From NCBI GenBank assembly GCA_038205395.1, contig JBBRBX010000007.1, positions 1 through 64,000 of the forward strand: a stretch of 64,000 bases of DNA, given 5' to 3'. This DNA is from Fredericiella sp038205395. GTDB lineage: Bacteria > Chloroflexota > Anaerolineae > Caldilineales > Caldilineaceae. Made by a program: the position numbers and the translations under genes. Below, piece by piece: positions 32,569 through 41,438 of the stretch (position 1 is the first letter of the stretch; every line of letters starts with the position of its first letter). A model generated the notes under the pieces. It ran no database searches, was not told the DNA's origin, and was given only the letters and a program-made list of their open reading frames with translations.

Positions 32569-33576
32569 CTACACTGGGTTCGTCTGCCACGCGTCTGCCT
32601 TTTCTTCCCGTTTTCGTGCTGCTTTGACAGTCGGTATGGGGGTTGGACTTTGCAGCAACTGCTCAGCGGTGATCTCGTCCGTAATCAACACATCGACTAG
32701 CTGCCCGCGCAGCGCACCGCGAATTACCTCAAATTTGCCGGCGCCGCCCGAGACGCCAATCACGCGCGGGATGCGCTGGATCTGCGCTAGATCCAACCCG
32801 ATGATGCGCTCGTTGATAGAGTGTTGAACGGGAGCGCCGTTGCCGTCAAAAAAGCGCAGCGCAATGTCGCCAACTGCACCCAAATTCAGCAGTTCCTGAA
32901 ATTCTTGGTCAGTTAAAATGGTCGATTGGCGCAGCACTGTGCCTCGGTCGGGTGCGCCGATGCCGACAATCGCCAGATCGGCGTGCTCGGCTAAAGTCAA
33001 TGTTTCGGCAATGTTGGCATCCTGCAGCAGCGCGTCGCGCACCAACTGGCTGCCGACAATCCCAGGCGAAGGCAGCAGACGCGCCTTGGCGCCCAACGTC
33101 TGTGCCATCCGCAGGGTCAGATCGGCGCCATACGTTTCCGATTCAACGCGCCCCAGCCCACCTAGCATTTGCACCACGCGCAGGTCAGGAAAGTTTTGCG
33201 GCGCCAACGCGTCAATTACCGCCAGCAGTGTTGTACCCCAACTGATGTCGAGCACGCGCTGATCATTGAGACAGCGTGCCAAGTAAGCAGCCGCCGCCTC
33301 CCCCAGCAGCAACAATGTATCGGCGGCACTGCGGGTTGGGCCGACAATCACCACCTCATCCAACCCATACGCCTTTTCCAGCGCACGCTCCCGGTCGCCA
33401 TAGGAGCCAGGCGGCTGCGTAATGCTGATCTGCACCACGCGCGACTGGCGGGCCTGCTGCAACAGGCGCGAGACTTTGATGCGGGAGAGGCCAAAGCGCT
33501 TGCCGATCTGGTCCTGGGTCAGGCCATCCTCATAGTAAGCGGTGGCTATCTTGTACAACAGCGTTGCGTCAGTCAT
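32569..33576 (-). CDS. SorC-family sugar-responsive regulator (second)
   Basis: A 335-residue SorC regulator. The helix-turn-helix is at about residues 8-60 (YYEDGLTQDQIGKRFGLSR then IKVSRLLQQA). The effector domain has LDISWGTTLLAVIDAL, VVQMLGGLGRVES, ADLAIVGIGAPDRGTV and GGAGKFEVIRGALRGQLVDV. It is clearly related to the regulator at 3093 but not a recent copy. It lies directly upstream of the MalEFG-type operon on the same strand. Its own promoter (33659-33687) carries two GTTCA-type half-palindromes downstream, which suggests autoregulation. Confidence 0.92.
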   Translation of the reverse strand: MTDATLLYKIATAYYEDGLTQDQIGKRFGLSRIKVSRLLQQARQSRVVQISITQPPGSYGDRERALEKAYGLDEVVIVGPTRSAADTLLLLGEAAAAYLARCLNDQRVLDISWGTTLLAVIDALAPQNFPDLRVVQMLGGLGRVESETYGADLTLRMAQTLGAKARLLPSPGIVGSQLVRDALLQDANIAETLTLAEHADLAIVGIGAPDRGTVLRQSTILTDQEFQELLNLGAVGDIALRFFDGNGAPVQHSINERIIGLDLAQIQRIPRVIGVSGGAGKFEVIRGALRGQLVDVLITDEITAEQLLQSPTPIPTVKAARKREEKADAWQTNPV

Positions 33577-33622
33577 AGCAGCCGGCGAATTTCACAATGA
33601 GCAACGGGAAGCGACAATGAAG

Positions 33623-33687
33623 GTTCAAATGAACATGCACGCTCAGATGAACGAGATCACTATAGCACAGGTGAGGAAAGGCGTCAA
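33623..33687 (-). promoter_or_regulatory. Promoter and tandem operators of the second SorC gene
   Basis: Minus strand: TTGACG (33687-33682), a 17-nt spacer and TATAGT (33664-33659). Downstream of the start point are GTTCAAATGAAC (33623-33634) and GCTCAGATGAAC (33641-33652), 18 nt apart, both fitting a GTTCA-NN-TGAAC dyad. Similar ATGAACA/TGTTCA elements surround the promoter at 27241-27269. Confidence 0.65.
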
Positions 33688-33720
33688 GGAGCAAAAAAAC
33701 AGCAAAAGAGCAGGGGGAAA

Positions 33721-33793
33721 CCACTTCCGGGAAGTGACCGAGCAACCGTTCGCCGGCGCCGAACGTCTCACCTCAACCACTTCCCGGAAGTCT
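33721..33793 (-). terminator. Complex hairpin cluster after the trypsin-like protease gene
   Basis: Contains palindromes CACTTCCGGGAAGTG (33722-33736) and ACTTCCCGGAAGT (33780-33792), which can also pair with each other, and between them CGTTCG/CGAACG (33747-33765) around GGCGCC. It lies 18 nt past the protease stop codon. The stem core is shared with 12266-12318 and 57230-57269. Confidence 0.55.
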
Positions 33794-33810
33794 AAACGTA
33801 TGCAACTTCT

Positions 33811-35175
33811 CTATGGAAACTGCTCCTTCAGCCAGCTTATCAGTGTCAATACCCACGGGGTGATGCGCCGCACATGGTTGGGATAGGCGTCATCTTCGCT
33901 GCATTGCAAGCACTCATGCCAGCTCACCACTGCGGTGACAACCGGCACATTTTTGCCTTTGCTGGGGCTGTACCGATAGTGATATACCGGGCTGCCGCTG
34001 TGGCCGCGACTGAGGTCACAGCCAATTGTATACTCACGGTTCCAGCCGTTAGACCCCGGATTGTGGTAATAGCCGATCTTGCACTCTTGGGTGTCGCCAT
34101 AAAGCCGGGCAATCTGGCAATTCTGCGGACGTTCGGAGTAGCTGCTATCGCAACTGGGATAGCCACGATTTAGGTGGTAGCGCGTGTTTAGGTCGCTGGC
34201 TGGATAAGCGCCATACCCCATCCAGCCAGTTTGATCGCCCAAGCGGTCGAGCATCAGCACCAGACCAATGTCCCACTGATACTTGTTCTCATCGTCAGGC
34301 GTGTTCGGGTCCAGCCACGGATCAGGCACAATATACCAAGCATCCGCGCCAGGCGGCGGATTCGGCGTCATCTGCGACACTCCATAGGGTTCAACATTTA
34401 CGCCGTTGCGCGCCGGAGTCAGCTTGCGCGCCTTCCAATTGGACGTGCCGAAATTTACCAGGCAATGGGCCGCCGTAATTAGATGGCGCGGCCCAATCAG
34501 GGTCATTGTGCAGCGCGACTGTTCGCCATCCGGCCACGAGCTGGACTGCGTGAGAGTGCGCCACGGCCAGAGTGTAGTCGGCGTACGGATAATGCGCGTA
34601 TCGTCCCCGCCGCTCCAGCCGGCCGGCGCCACAACAGGACCAGCGCCCTGAAGCGTATGTGTGACGGAAAGTGCGTTGCTCTCTTGCGCTAAGATGGCGG
34701 GCAAATACAGCGGCGGCCCGCCCTCAATCGCGCCGGCATCAAGCGGCCCGCCTGCTTCCGTACGTCCGTCTGCGGCATGGCACTCATAGATAGCTCGCAG
34801 CATCCGTTCAGACATTGTAACTCGCCATTCAAACTGCGTACGCGTATTGAAGATACGCACCGGCATGGCATCCAGCCGCACACTTTCTATCGGCTTTTCC
34901 TCCGGTGCAGCCGGGCCGGCGAGGGCAGGGCCGCGGCCCATGATCTCATCGTCGTCGGTCATCGCGGCTGAATCGACAAACACTACGGTCAGATCAGGGT
35001 TAATCACGACTGGTGCTGATGGCGGCGTCGATGATGCAATTACCGCCGCCAGCGCCATCAGGTCATAGGGGTCGCCGGGCAGACAAGGATCAGGCGAAGA
35101 GGGTTGTGCTTGCACAGTCGCACCGAACAAGCACAGCGCCAACAGTGCACCCACGATTGAAGCCAAATAACGCAT
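33811..35175 (-). CDS. Secreted trypsin/V8-like serine endopeptidase
   Basis: A 454-residue exported protein with signal peptide MRYLASIVGALLALC and cleavage near AQA. An N-terminal region of about 190 residues without a known domain contains PPLYLPAIL (155-162). The protease domain follows, with catalytic His237 in LITAAHC, Asp302 in WDIGLV and Ser393 in RGHSGSPVY. At least six cysteines could form disulfides, which fits an extracellular enzyme. GGAGG precedes the ATG. The N-terminal part may be a propeptide. Its YLP motif resembles the C-terminal tails of the two secreted proteins at 41439 and 43177. It seems to be transcribed alone; a possible extended -10 element lies at 35317-35325. Confidence 0.88.
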   Translation of the reverse strand: MRYLASIVGALLALCLFGATVQAQPSSPDPCLPGDPYDLMALAAVIASSTPPSAPVVINPDLTVVFVDSAAMTDDDEIMGRGPALAGPAAPEEKPIESVRLDAMPVRIFNTRTQFEWRVTMSERMLRAIYECHAADGRTEAGGPLDAGAIEGGPPLYLPAILAQESNALSVTHTLQGAGPVVAPAGWSGGDDTRIIRTPTTLWPWRTLTQSSSWPDGEQSRCTMTLIGPRHLITAAHCLVNFGTSNWKARKLTPARNGVNVEPYGVSQMTPNPPPGADAWYIVPDPWLDPNTPDDENKYQWDIGLVLMLDRLGDQTGWMGYGAYPASDLNTRYHLNRGYPSCDSSYSERPQNCQIARLYGDTQECKIGYYHNPGSNGWNREYTIGCDLSRGHSGSPVYHYRYSPSKGKNVPVVTAVVSWHECLQCSEDDAYPNHVRRITPWVLTLISWLKEQFP

Positions 35176-35576
35176 AGTTGCTCCTCCTTGAACGGACAGC
35201 GGGGGACCAAGAGAGTGCGCCGCCTTTACGACGCAAAAAGGGGGGCAGAAGGCAAAGAATAACTGCTGCGTTGGGAAAAAGGGGGCAAGTCGTTGTGAAC
35301 CAGCAACTTGTACAGCAGTATAGCATGGATCGCCCCACTGTACCAGGCCCTTTTAAGAGATTTAGGGGATGGCAGGCGTCGCAAGAATCCAGTGAACACA
35401 CCATCGTGCATCCTTGTCAGCCCTATCAGGCCGCCAAGGCGAGCAAGGTGTTTTGCCGGGCATCGGCATCCGCACGTGGCGTGTAGCGGGATAGTTGAGG
35501 AAATGAATTGCCAGGCTTGTACAGATAAAAGCTAGACGATAGATAACGCTAGGCCAGCCAGACAAAGGTACTGTAA
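35176..35576. other. Intergenic region, 401 nt, no gene seen
   Basis: No ORF with family likeness or codon bias is seen on either strand. The minus strand has an extended -10 element (TGCTATACT, 35325-35317) about 140 nt upstream of the protease gene, without a clear -35 box, as a tentative promoter. The part next to the protease is rich in G and A runs. No terminator for the ABC ATPase could be defined. Confidence 0.5.
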
Positions 35577-36557
35577 TTACACCTCATCTCGCAAGGCATA
35601 TCCGGTCATTGCCAAAAAGACATCGCCTAAGCTAGGCTTGTTGGTGCTGACACGCTGCACATGCACGCCGCTCGCTGCAGCCAGGCCGATAACGGGAGCC
35701 AGCCGCTGCTCACCTTGATCCACGCCCACCTGCAGCCGATAGCTGTCGCCTGTGGTGTGCAGCGTGACCTGCGAAACATAGTTTTCCTGCTCCAACCGCG
35801 CCGGAAGCCCATTGACGGCTCCCAATCCTTCCAGAGTGATGACATCCGCCCCCATGCGCTGCACGAGCACCGCCGGCGGCCCCTCGGCCACCAGACGACC
35901 ATAATCAATGATGCCGACGCGGTCGGCTAACTCTTCCGCCTCGTCCATGTAATGGGTGGTCAACAGCAGCGTCATCCCCTGCTCATCGCGCAGACGGCGA
36001 ATATACCGCCAGATGCCTACCCGATTCTGCGGGTCCAGTCCCTGCGTCGGTTCGTCCAGAAAAAGCACTTGGGGCGAGGTCATCAGCCCGCGCGCCAATT
36101 CCAGCCGCCGCTTCATGCCGCCCGAATAGCTTTCCGCCTTGCGATCCAACACATCCGCCAACTCTACCAGCGCGGCCAACTCGTCAATACGCTGCCGCCG
36201 TGCGGCCGCATCTTGGCCATACAGGCGGCCATGAAAATCGAGTGTCTGCCGTCCAGTCAGTTCCCCATCGACCACGACCTCCTGAAAGGTGACGCCAATG
36301 CGGCGGCGCACATCAGCAGCCTGTGCCACAACATCATAGCCCGCCACCTGCGCCGTGCCGCGCGTGGGCGCCAGCAGCGTAGTCAGAATCGAGAGCAGCG
36401 TAGTTTTGCCCGCCCCGTTGGGGCCAAGCAGTGCATAGATTTCGCCCGGCTGCACAGCCATACTGACGCCGCGCAACGCATGCACAATCTCGCCGCCGGT
36501 TGTGTACTCTTTTTCCAAATCATGCGTTGCTACTGCGTCCATAATCGTCTTATCCAT
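35577..36557 (-). CDS. DrrA-type ABC transporter ATP-binding protein without a permease partner
   Basis: A 326-residue ATPase of the daunorubicin-resistance (DrrA) type. Walker A is GPNGAGKTT, the Q-loop TFQEVVVD, signature SYSGGMKRRLELARGL, Walker B VLFLDEPTQGLD and the switch His in LLTTHYMDEAEE. The C-terminal extension (about 225-326), with SLGDVFLAMTGYAL at the end, is the DUF4162-like tail of these exporters. Such ATPases drive an ABC-2 membrane protein that is normally encoded next, but none is present downstream, where a 401-nt gap and a protease follow. ATG 36557 overlaps the small membrane protein stop by 8 nt; ATG 36542 is also possible. The 131-residue membrane protein upstream is not a recognised ABC-2 permease. 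Confidence 0.9.
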   Translation of the reverse strand: MDKTIMDAVATHDLEKEYTTGGEIVHALRGVSMAVQPGEIYALLGPNGAGKTTLLSILTTLLAPTRGTAQVAGYDVVAQAADVRRRIGVTFQEVVVDGELTGRQTLDFHGRLYGQDAAARRQRIDELAALVELADVLDRKAESYSGGMKRRLELARGLMTSPQVLFLDEPTQGLDPQNRVGIWRYIRRLRDEQGMTLLLTTHYMDEAEELADRVGIIDYGRLVAEGPPAVLVQRMGADVITLEGLGAVNGLPARLEQENYVSQVTLHTTGDSYRLQVGVDQGEQRLAPVIGLAAASGVHVQRVSTNKPSLGDVFLAMTGYALRDEV

Positions 36558-36945
36558 TCGTGATGCGCCAGACGCCAAACCCCAGGACAACGGCCCCAAT
36601 CAAGTAGCCGGCAAAACCGCTGCGAAATTTTTGCGCAGCCAATGGTGCGCGCTTGACTACTATCCACGTCAGATGAACAACGGCGGCAGCCACCAGCATG
36701 GTAAGCGGATGCTCCCATGCCTGCTGTGCGGGCAACTGCCAGCCGCCCAGCATAATCCAAAAAATTGCCCCCAGCAGCAACTGCAGGTCAAAGACCAGCG
36801 GCACACCTTGCCCCAGCCGCTGGTCCCAGTCGCTCCAGGCTGAGCGACCAAGCAGCCCGATGAGAAACTTAGCAAGCGCGGCAAGGGTAAAAAAGATCAC
36901 CACATAGCGCCAGCCGGAATGGGCATATAAGAGTAGTGTGTTCAT
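36550..36945 (-). CDS. Small four-helix membrane protein, unknown function
   Basis: A 131-residue protein with four predicted membrane segments: about 12-32 (VVIFFTLAALAKFLIGLL), 48-66 (PLVFDLQLLLGAIFWIML), 76-98 and 108-126. Conserved-looking residues are His9 in LYAHSGWRY and another His in the third segment (AAAVVHLTWIV); pairs of His in small membrane proteins sometimes bind haem, but this is a guess. I chose ATG 36945; the longer frame to 37059 has an N-terminus unlike a membrane protein. It overlaps the ABC ATPase by 8 nt, so they are coexpressed, and it may be an accessory subunit. Confidence 0.7.
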   Translation of the reverse strand: MNTLLLYAHSGWRYVVIFFTLAALAKFLIGLLGRSAWSDWDQRLGQGVPLVFDLQLLLGAIFWIMLGGWQLPAQQAWEHPLTMLVAAAVVHLTWIVVKRAPLAAQKFRSGFAGYLIGAVVLGFGVWRITNG

Positions 36946-37098
36946 AGGGCCAATGGTATGCCAAGCGTTGTCTATTCGCCAATCTAGCGAGCACATAACC
37001 GGCGTAAATAGTGCAGGATCATGCAGTATTTTGTCTGCAACTGCCCCACATGGCGTCATATTTGTCGATCAGATTTGCATATCGAGTTGCTTTGCCAG

Positions 37099-37126
37099 TT
37101 GCTTTACCAAACCGAGCGGTGATAAT
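37099..37126 (+). promoter_or_regulatory. Possible promoter of the sigma-factor gene
   Basis: TTGCTT (37099-37104), a 16-nt spacer and GATAAT (37121-37126). The next in-frame ATGs are at 37130 and 37136, and no clear ribosome site is seen, so the mRNA may be leaderless from 37136. Confidence 0.45.
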
Positions 37127-37129
37127 AGT

Positions 37130-37753
37130 ATGATTATGAAAGAACCGTTTGTCGCATCCCCCAGCCAGTTGGAACTCACGCCGGCTGTACTGGTGGAGCA
37201 CTGTCTGCAAGGAGATGCAGGCGCCTGGCGCCTGCTGGTCGCCCGTTATGCGCGCTTAGTACATTCGGTCCCCGCCCGCTATGGCCTTTCATCAGCGGAA
37301 GTGGAAGATGTGGGGCAGGATGTGTTTTTAGCTCTGTCCCAAAGCCTGCACACGATTGACGATCCCGACCGCTTGCCGGCTTGGTTGGTGACGACCACAC
37401 GCCGCGTCTGCTGGCGGCTGTTGCAGCGGCGCACAGAACAACCTCTCGATGCAGAAGCGGAAGGTTTGGACGGACACCCCCTGCCAAACGCATTGATCAG
37501 CCCACTACCTACTCCCGAAGCGGCATTGACGGATTGGAATCGGCAGGCGCTGCTGCATGAGGCGATGGAACGGCTGGGAGAGCGCTGCCGAGAGTTGATT
37601 GCGCTTATTTTCCTCGACCCTCACGAACCGAACTATGATGAAATCAGCGCTCGTCTCAATATTCCCAAAGGCAGTATCGGCCCCACCCGCCGGCGCTGTC
37701 TGCAACAGTTGCGCGCGCAGCTAAGCCAAGATGATTTCAACGGCGATGATTGA
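37130..37753 (+). CDS. ECF-type RNA polymerase sigma factor
   Basis: A 207-residue sigma70-family protein. Region 2 is at about residues 25-95 (YARLVHSVPARYGLSSAEVE then VGQDVFLALSQSL and LPAWLVTTTRRVCWRLLQRR). Region 4 is at about 140-195 (RCRELIALIFLDP, YDEISARLNIPKGSIGPTRR). No region 1 or 3 is present, as expected for ECF factors. The anti-sigma-like zinc-finger gene follows after 81 nt, then TPR-CHAT, subtilase and repeat-protein genes. A dedicated sigma factor heading an effector operon suggests autocontrolled expression of the whole cluster. The start at 37130 or 37136 is uncertain; the frame is open further upstream, but that sequence runs through the promoter and antisense to the membrane protein. 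Confidence 0.9.
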   Translation: MIMKEPFVASPSQLELTPAVLVEHCLQGDAGAWRLLVARYARLVHSVPARYGLSSAEVEDVGQDVFLALSQSLHTIDDPDRLPAWLVTTTRRVCWRLLQRRTEQPLDAEAEGLDGHPLPNALISPLPTPEAALTDWNRQALLHEAMERLGERCRELIALIFLDPHEPNYDEISARLNIPKGSIGPTRRRCLQQLRAQLSQDDFNGDD

Positions 37754-37834
37754 TGCAGTTGTATGTATTTTTTTCCTACCGGATCCGCTCTGTAAAGATA
37801 GGTAATCGGTAGCGAGAAGCAGCGAGGCGATACT

Positions 37835-38437
37835 ATGTCCCATTTGGCGCCAGAACAATTATATGCGGCCATCTTTGACCACACGCAGCTAGGGGAAGTG
37901 GAACAGCAGCATGTGGACGCCTGCCCTACCTGCCGGCGCACGCTGGGGCAACTGGAAGAACTGGCGCAAGAATTAGTTGTTGCGCGCAAAAGCCGGCCTG
38001 CACAGGCTGCACTCGACCGCTATCAGGCGCTGTTTGACGAAGTTGAACGTTTGCCTTCACCGCTTAGCAGGGTCTGGCAGCAAATCAGCGCGCTGCTGGT
38101 GTGGGACAGCCGCCGGCAGCTTACGCTGCAAGGGGTGCGCAGCGCTGCGGCGGCCACAGCCTATCGTCTGCTCTATGCGACCGAACAGACCGAGGTGGAA
38201 CTTCTGGTTGAGCCGGATGACCATCATTTCCGCATCCGCGGCGAGATCATCGTGGCTGATGCGCCTGCGCCAATGCTGGTGCAGTGGCTGGATGCAGGCG
38301 GCGCTATACGCTACGAAACAAATTCCAATGCCGAGGGTCAATTTGCACAGCATGGAATTGCACCCGGTGTCTACGGCATGAGCATCGTTTCTGCAAGTGG
38401 GCCGACGATCGACATCGAGAGGCTGGAGATCATGTAA
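37835..38437 (+). CDS. Zinc-finger anti-sigma-like protein
   Basis: A 200-residue soluble protein. The N-terminal part holds an H-x3-C-x2-C zinc anti-sigma motif (HVDACPTC, about residues 27-34), followed by a helix (GQLEELAQELVVARKS), the typical ZAS pattern that clasps ECF sigma factors. No membrane segment is seen. The C-terminal part (about 120-200) is a beta-rich domain with GEIIVADAPAPMLVQWLDAG and a Gly/Tyr turn (APGVYGMSIV), similar to carboxypeptidase-regulatory-like sandwiches. It probably binds the sigma factor encoded 81 nt upstream. Its stop codon overlaps the start of the CHAT gene (TAATG), so a stoichiometric complex with the CHAT protein is plausible. Confidence 0.8.
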   Translation: MSHLAPEQLYAAIFDHTQLGEVEQQHVDACPTCRRTLGQLEELAQELVVARKSRPAQAALDRYQALFDEVERLPSPLSRVWQQISALLVWDSRRQLTLQGVRSAAAATAYRLLYATEQTEVELLVEPDDHHFRIRGEIIVADAPAPMLVQWLDAGGAIRYETNSNAEGQFAQHGIAPGVYGMSIVSASGPTIDIERLEIM

Positions 38438-41400
38438 TGGCAAATGGCCTCAGTGCTGAACTTCTGACGCAGCTCGCCGCGCAACTGCCTGCCCAAGCTC
38501 TCGCCACACTTGCGCAGCACCAACTGCTGACGCCCAGCGCTGTGCAAGAAGCAGCACAATTGGCGCTTGCCAATGCCCCCACACAGCCGGCCATGGTCGC
38601 TCGCTGGCTACCTTTACTCGCCACCTGGCTTGCCACAACCGGGGGCGATCCAGGCGCCAGCGCGCTTTTTCATTATGCGCAAGCAAGGCTGGCGGTGGAG
38701 CAGGGCGATTGGACAACGGCTGAAAGCTCGCTGCAGCAGGCGCGCACTTTTTGGACAGTGGCTGGCGATGCCGCTGGTCTGGCGCGCAGCGGAATAGGCC
38801 TGACCCAACTGTTGACGATGCAAGCGCGTTTTGCGGAAGCGGAAGCGGCCATTCGCGCCGCAATCGCCACCCTCGAGAGCTTGACAGGCGACAGTGTGCG
38901 ACTGCAGTTGTGGGATGCGCGCCAAAACTTGGCGACGCTTCTCAGCTACCAGGAGCACTTCGACGAAGCGCTGGCGATCAACGAGGAACTGCGCACACAG
39001 CACCTTGCACAACTGGCGCTGGCCGATCCGGCTTCTGCCGCCGATCTGCAAATCCGGCTGGGGCTGATTGAGCGTGACCTGGCGCTGGCCCACACCTACC
39101 TCGACCGTCCAGAAGAAGCCGAAAGGCTGCTCACAAGTGCGCTAGAACGGCTCAGCCTGCCTGCTGCACAGAGCGAACGCGGCCAGACGCACACCAACTT
39201 GGGCCATCTCTACACCCGCACAGGTCGCTATGCGGAAGCCGTGACCCAGTTTGATAAGGCCACGCTTGATCTGCTGGGCACGATGGATGTAGACGCTGCG
39301 CAGGAGCTTTGGCCAACTGCCGGCGTACTATTTCTAGAACAGGCAACCGTCTATCTAGCGCTCAATTTGCTGCCTGAAGCCTCGACAGCGCTGCAGCGCG
39401 CGCGGCAACTGCTGGCTGCTGCGCAGCAGCGCTACGAACTGGGACAGGCGCTCTACCTGAGCGGCCGCCTGGCCTGGCAACGCCAAGATACGCCCGCCGC
39501 AAATGAAGCGCTCACCGCTGCCGCCGCTCTCTACGCGGAACTAGACAACGACTATTGGCAGCACCGCGTGCGGCTGGCGCAAGCGGCTGTCGCTTTGCAA
39601 GACGACGACCTGGACGCTGTAGATGGACATATTGCAGCTCTCCTGGCGCAGCAGCAGTCTAGCGCCGATCAGCCTGCCCAGTCCTGGGACCAGGCTATGA
39701 CCTGCGAGCTTCATCTGCTTACTGCCCGCTCGTCTCTGGCTGCCGGCAACTTGAATCGTGCCGCCCAGGCGATTGCTGCCGCCGCAAGTGCGCTGAAACT
39801 CACCACTTTGGATACCGGCGAGAGCGCACTGCCCCATCTTCATTTGCAACTGCTGCATGTTGCCGGCCAGATCGAGCGCGCCCAAGGGCGCAGCGCTGCC
39901 GCACAGCAGTTGTTTATCCGTGCACTTGACCTGGTTGAGGCGCAGCGTGGGCTGCTGCCGATTGAGGAGTTGCGCACCTCCTTCCTCAGCGACAAGAGCG
40001 TAATTTATGTCGACCTGGTGCTGAGCCTGCTGGAGCCGCCCCAGCCCGACGCTGCGACACTCGCCGATGCCTTTGCGGTTGTGGAACGCGCCCGCTCACG
40101 CTCGCTGCTCGAACGGCTGCTGACATCAGTCGACAGTGCGCAGGCGGCGGCCAATCTGACGCCGCAGATGCGTGAGCAGATGACCGTCACCCGCCGCCGT
40201 CTCCACTGGCTCTACAACCAACTGTTGGGCGGTGCAGAGAGTGAAGATGGCAGCCGGGGGCCGGAAGATACATTGATCTCAGTATTGGCTGCAGAAATTC
40301 GTGCACAGGAAGCTACTTTGCAGCGCCTCGAATGGCAGCGTAGTGAATGGCTGGAGCAGGCTCAGCCGGTGACTTTACCGCAACTGCAGCAAAAACTGGC
40401 GCACGATCAGGTCGCGCTGGTTTATTTTATGGCCGCTGAAGAAGTGCTGGCTTTTATCGTTGCGCCCGACCGTGCGGCTGTGGTGCGCAACATTACAACC
40501 ACCGCCGCCGTACAAGAGGCGCAGGCGCAGTTGCGTTTTCAACTGGGGCGTGTAGAAATTGGGGTGGGCTATCCGGCGCGCCATGCAGCGCGTTTGCTGG
40601 CAGGGGCACAGGGGGCACTGCGCCGGCTGCACGAACTGCTGATTGACCCCGTGCAAGAGCTGCTCGCTGGACATCATGCGCAACGCCTTTTGGTCATTCC
40701 TTACGGCTCACTGCATCAGGCGCCCTTCCACGCCTTTTGGGACGGCGAACACTACCTGCTGGAAACCTATGAAATCAGCTATGCCGCCAGCGCCAGTCTG
40801 GCCGTACACCAAAGGCGCTCAGACCGGACGCCGTTAAAATCACTGGCAGCGCTGGCGCTGCACGATGCTGCAATTCCGCAGGCGGAGCGCGAGGTGCAAC
40901 TGGCAGCCAGGCACTTCGCGCAGGCCCATCTATTTTTACACACCCAGGCAAATGAAAGCGGTTTGCAAGAAGCAGCCCAGAGCGGGGATGTGCTGCACAT
41001 CGCCACGCATGGTGTCTTCCGCGCCGATAACCCATTTTTTTCGGCCCTCAAGCTGGCGGATGGCTGGTTTGATGTGCGCTCGATCTACCGGCTGACGCTG
41101 CGCGCTCGCCTGGTGGTGCTCAGCGCCTGCGAAAGCGGCGCCGTTCAAGTACAGGGTAATGACGAAGCGATCGGGCTGGCGCGTGGTTTTCTGGGCGCCG
41201 GCGCCGAATCGCTGGCCGTCAGCCTATGGAATGTTCATGACGCTAGCGCCGCTTATATGATGGATACATTCTATGCCCATTTGATTGGCCAGGCGATGCG
41301 CCCGGCCGCCGCCCTGCGCGCTGTTCAACAGGAAGCAGCCCGCGACCAGCGCCATCCTTACTACTGGGCCCCTTATGTAGTAATCGGCGATCTGGATTGA
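38437..41400 (+). CDS. TPR-repeat CHAT-domain cysteine protease
   Basis: A 987-residue protein. Residues about 60-550 consist of helical tetratricopeptide-type repeats (for example AEAVTQFDKATLDLLG and LPEASTALQRARQLLAAAQ), a protein-binding superhelix. The C-terminal CHAT domain (about 680-985) is a caspase/separase-like protease. It has LLVIPYGSLHQAPFHAFW, catalytic His858 in VLHIATHGVF and Cys898 in VVLSACESGAVQ, then GFLGAGAESLAVSLWNVHDAS. Start ATG 38437 overlaps the upstream stop; the longer frame is antisense-like and not used. CHAT proteases cut specific partners when a sensor activates them. Candidate partners are the anti-sigma protein upstream and the secreted proteins downstream, though the latter would be reached only before export. 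Confidence 0.92.
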   Translation: MANGLSAELLTQLAAQLPAQALATLAQHQLLTPSAVQEAAQLALANAPTQPAMVARWLPLLATWLATTGGDPGASALFHYAQARLAVEQGDWTTAESSLQQARTFWTVAGDAAGLARSGIGLTQLLTMQARFAEAEAAIRAAIATLESLTGDSVRLQLWDARQNLATLLSYQEHFDEALAINEELRTQHLAQLALADPASAADLQIRLGLIERDLALAHTYLDRPEEAERLLTSALERLSLPAAQSERGQTHTNLGHLYTRTGRYAEAVTQFDKATLDLLGTMDVDAAQELWPTAGVLFLEQATVYLALNLLPEASTALQRARQLLAAAQQRYELGQALYLSGRLAWQRQDTPAANEALTAAAALYAELDNDYWQHRVRLAQAAVALQDDDLDAVDGHIAALLAQQQSSADQPAQSWDQAMTCELHLLTARSSLAAGNLNRAAQAIAAAASALKLTTLDTGESALPHLHLQLLHVAGQIERAQGRSAAAQQLFIRALDLVEAQRGLLPIEELRTSFLSDKSVIYVDLVLSLLEPPQPDAATLADAFAVVERARSRSLLERLLTSVDSAQAAANLTPQMREQMTVTRRRLHWLYNQLLGGAESEDGSRGPEDTLISVLAAEIRAQEATLQRLEWQRSEWLEQAQPVTLPQLQQKLAHDQVALVYFMAAEEVLAFIVAPDRAAVVRNITTTAAVQEAQAQLRFQLGRVEIGVGYPARHAARLLAGAQGALRRLHELLIDPVQELLAGHHAQRLLVIPYGSLHQAPFHAFWDGEHYLLETYEISYAASASLAVHQRRSDRTPLKSLAALALHDAAIPQAEREVQLAARHFAQAHLFLHTQANESGLQEAAQSGDVLHIATHGVFRADNPFFSALKLADGWFDVRSIYRLTLRARLVVLSACESGAVQVQGNDEAIGLARGFLGAGAESLAVSLWNVHDASAAYMMDTFYAHLIGQAMRPAAALRAVQQEAARDQRHPYYWAPYVVIGDLD

Positions 41401-41438
41401 TAATTTGGATTGCCAATAAGCAATTGAGGAGGAACACT

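Noticed and set aside
36938..37129. N-terminal extension of the sigma factor
   Set aside because: The sequence has no sigma-like pattern and covers the putative promoter and the start of a divergent gene.
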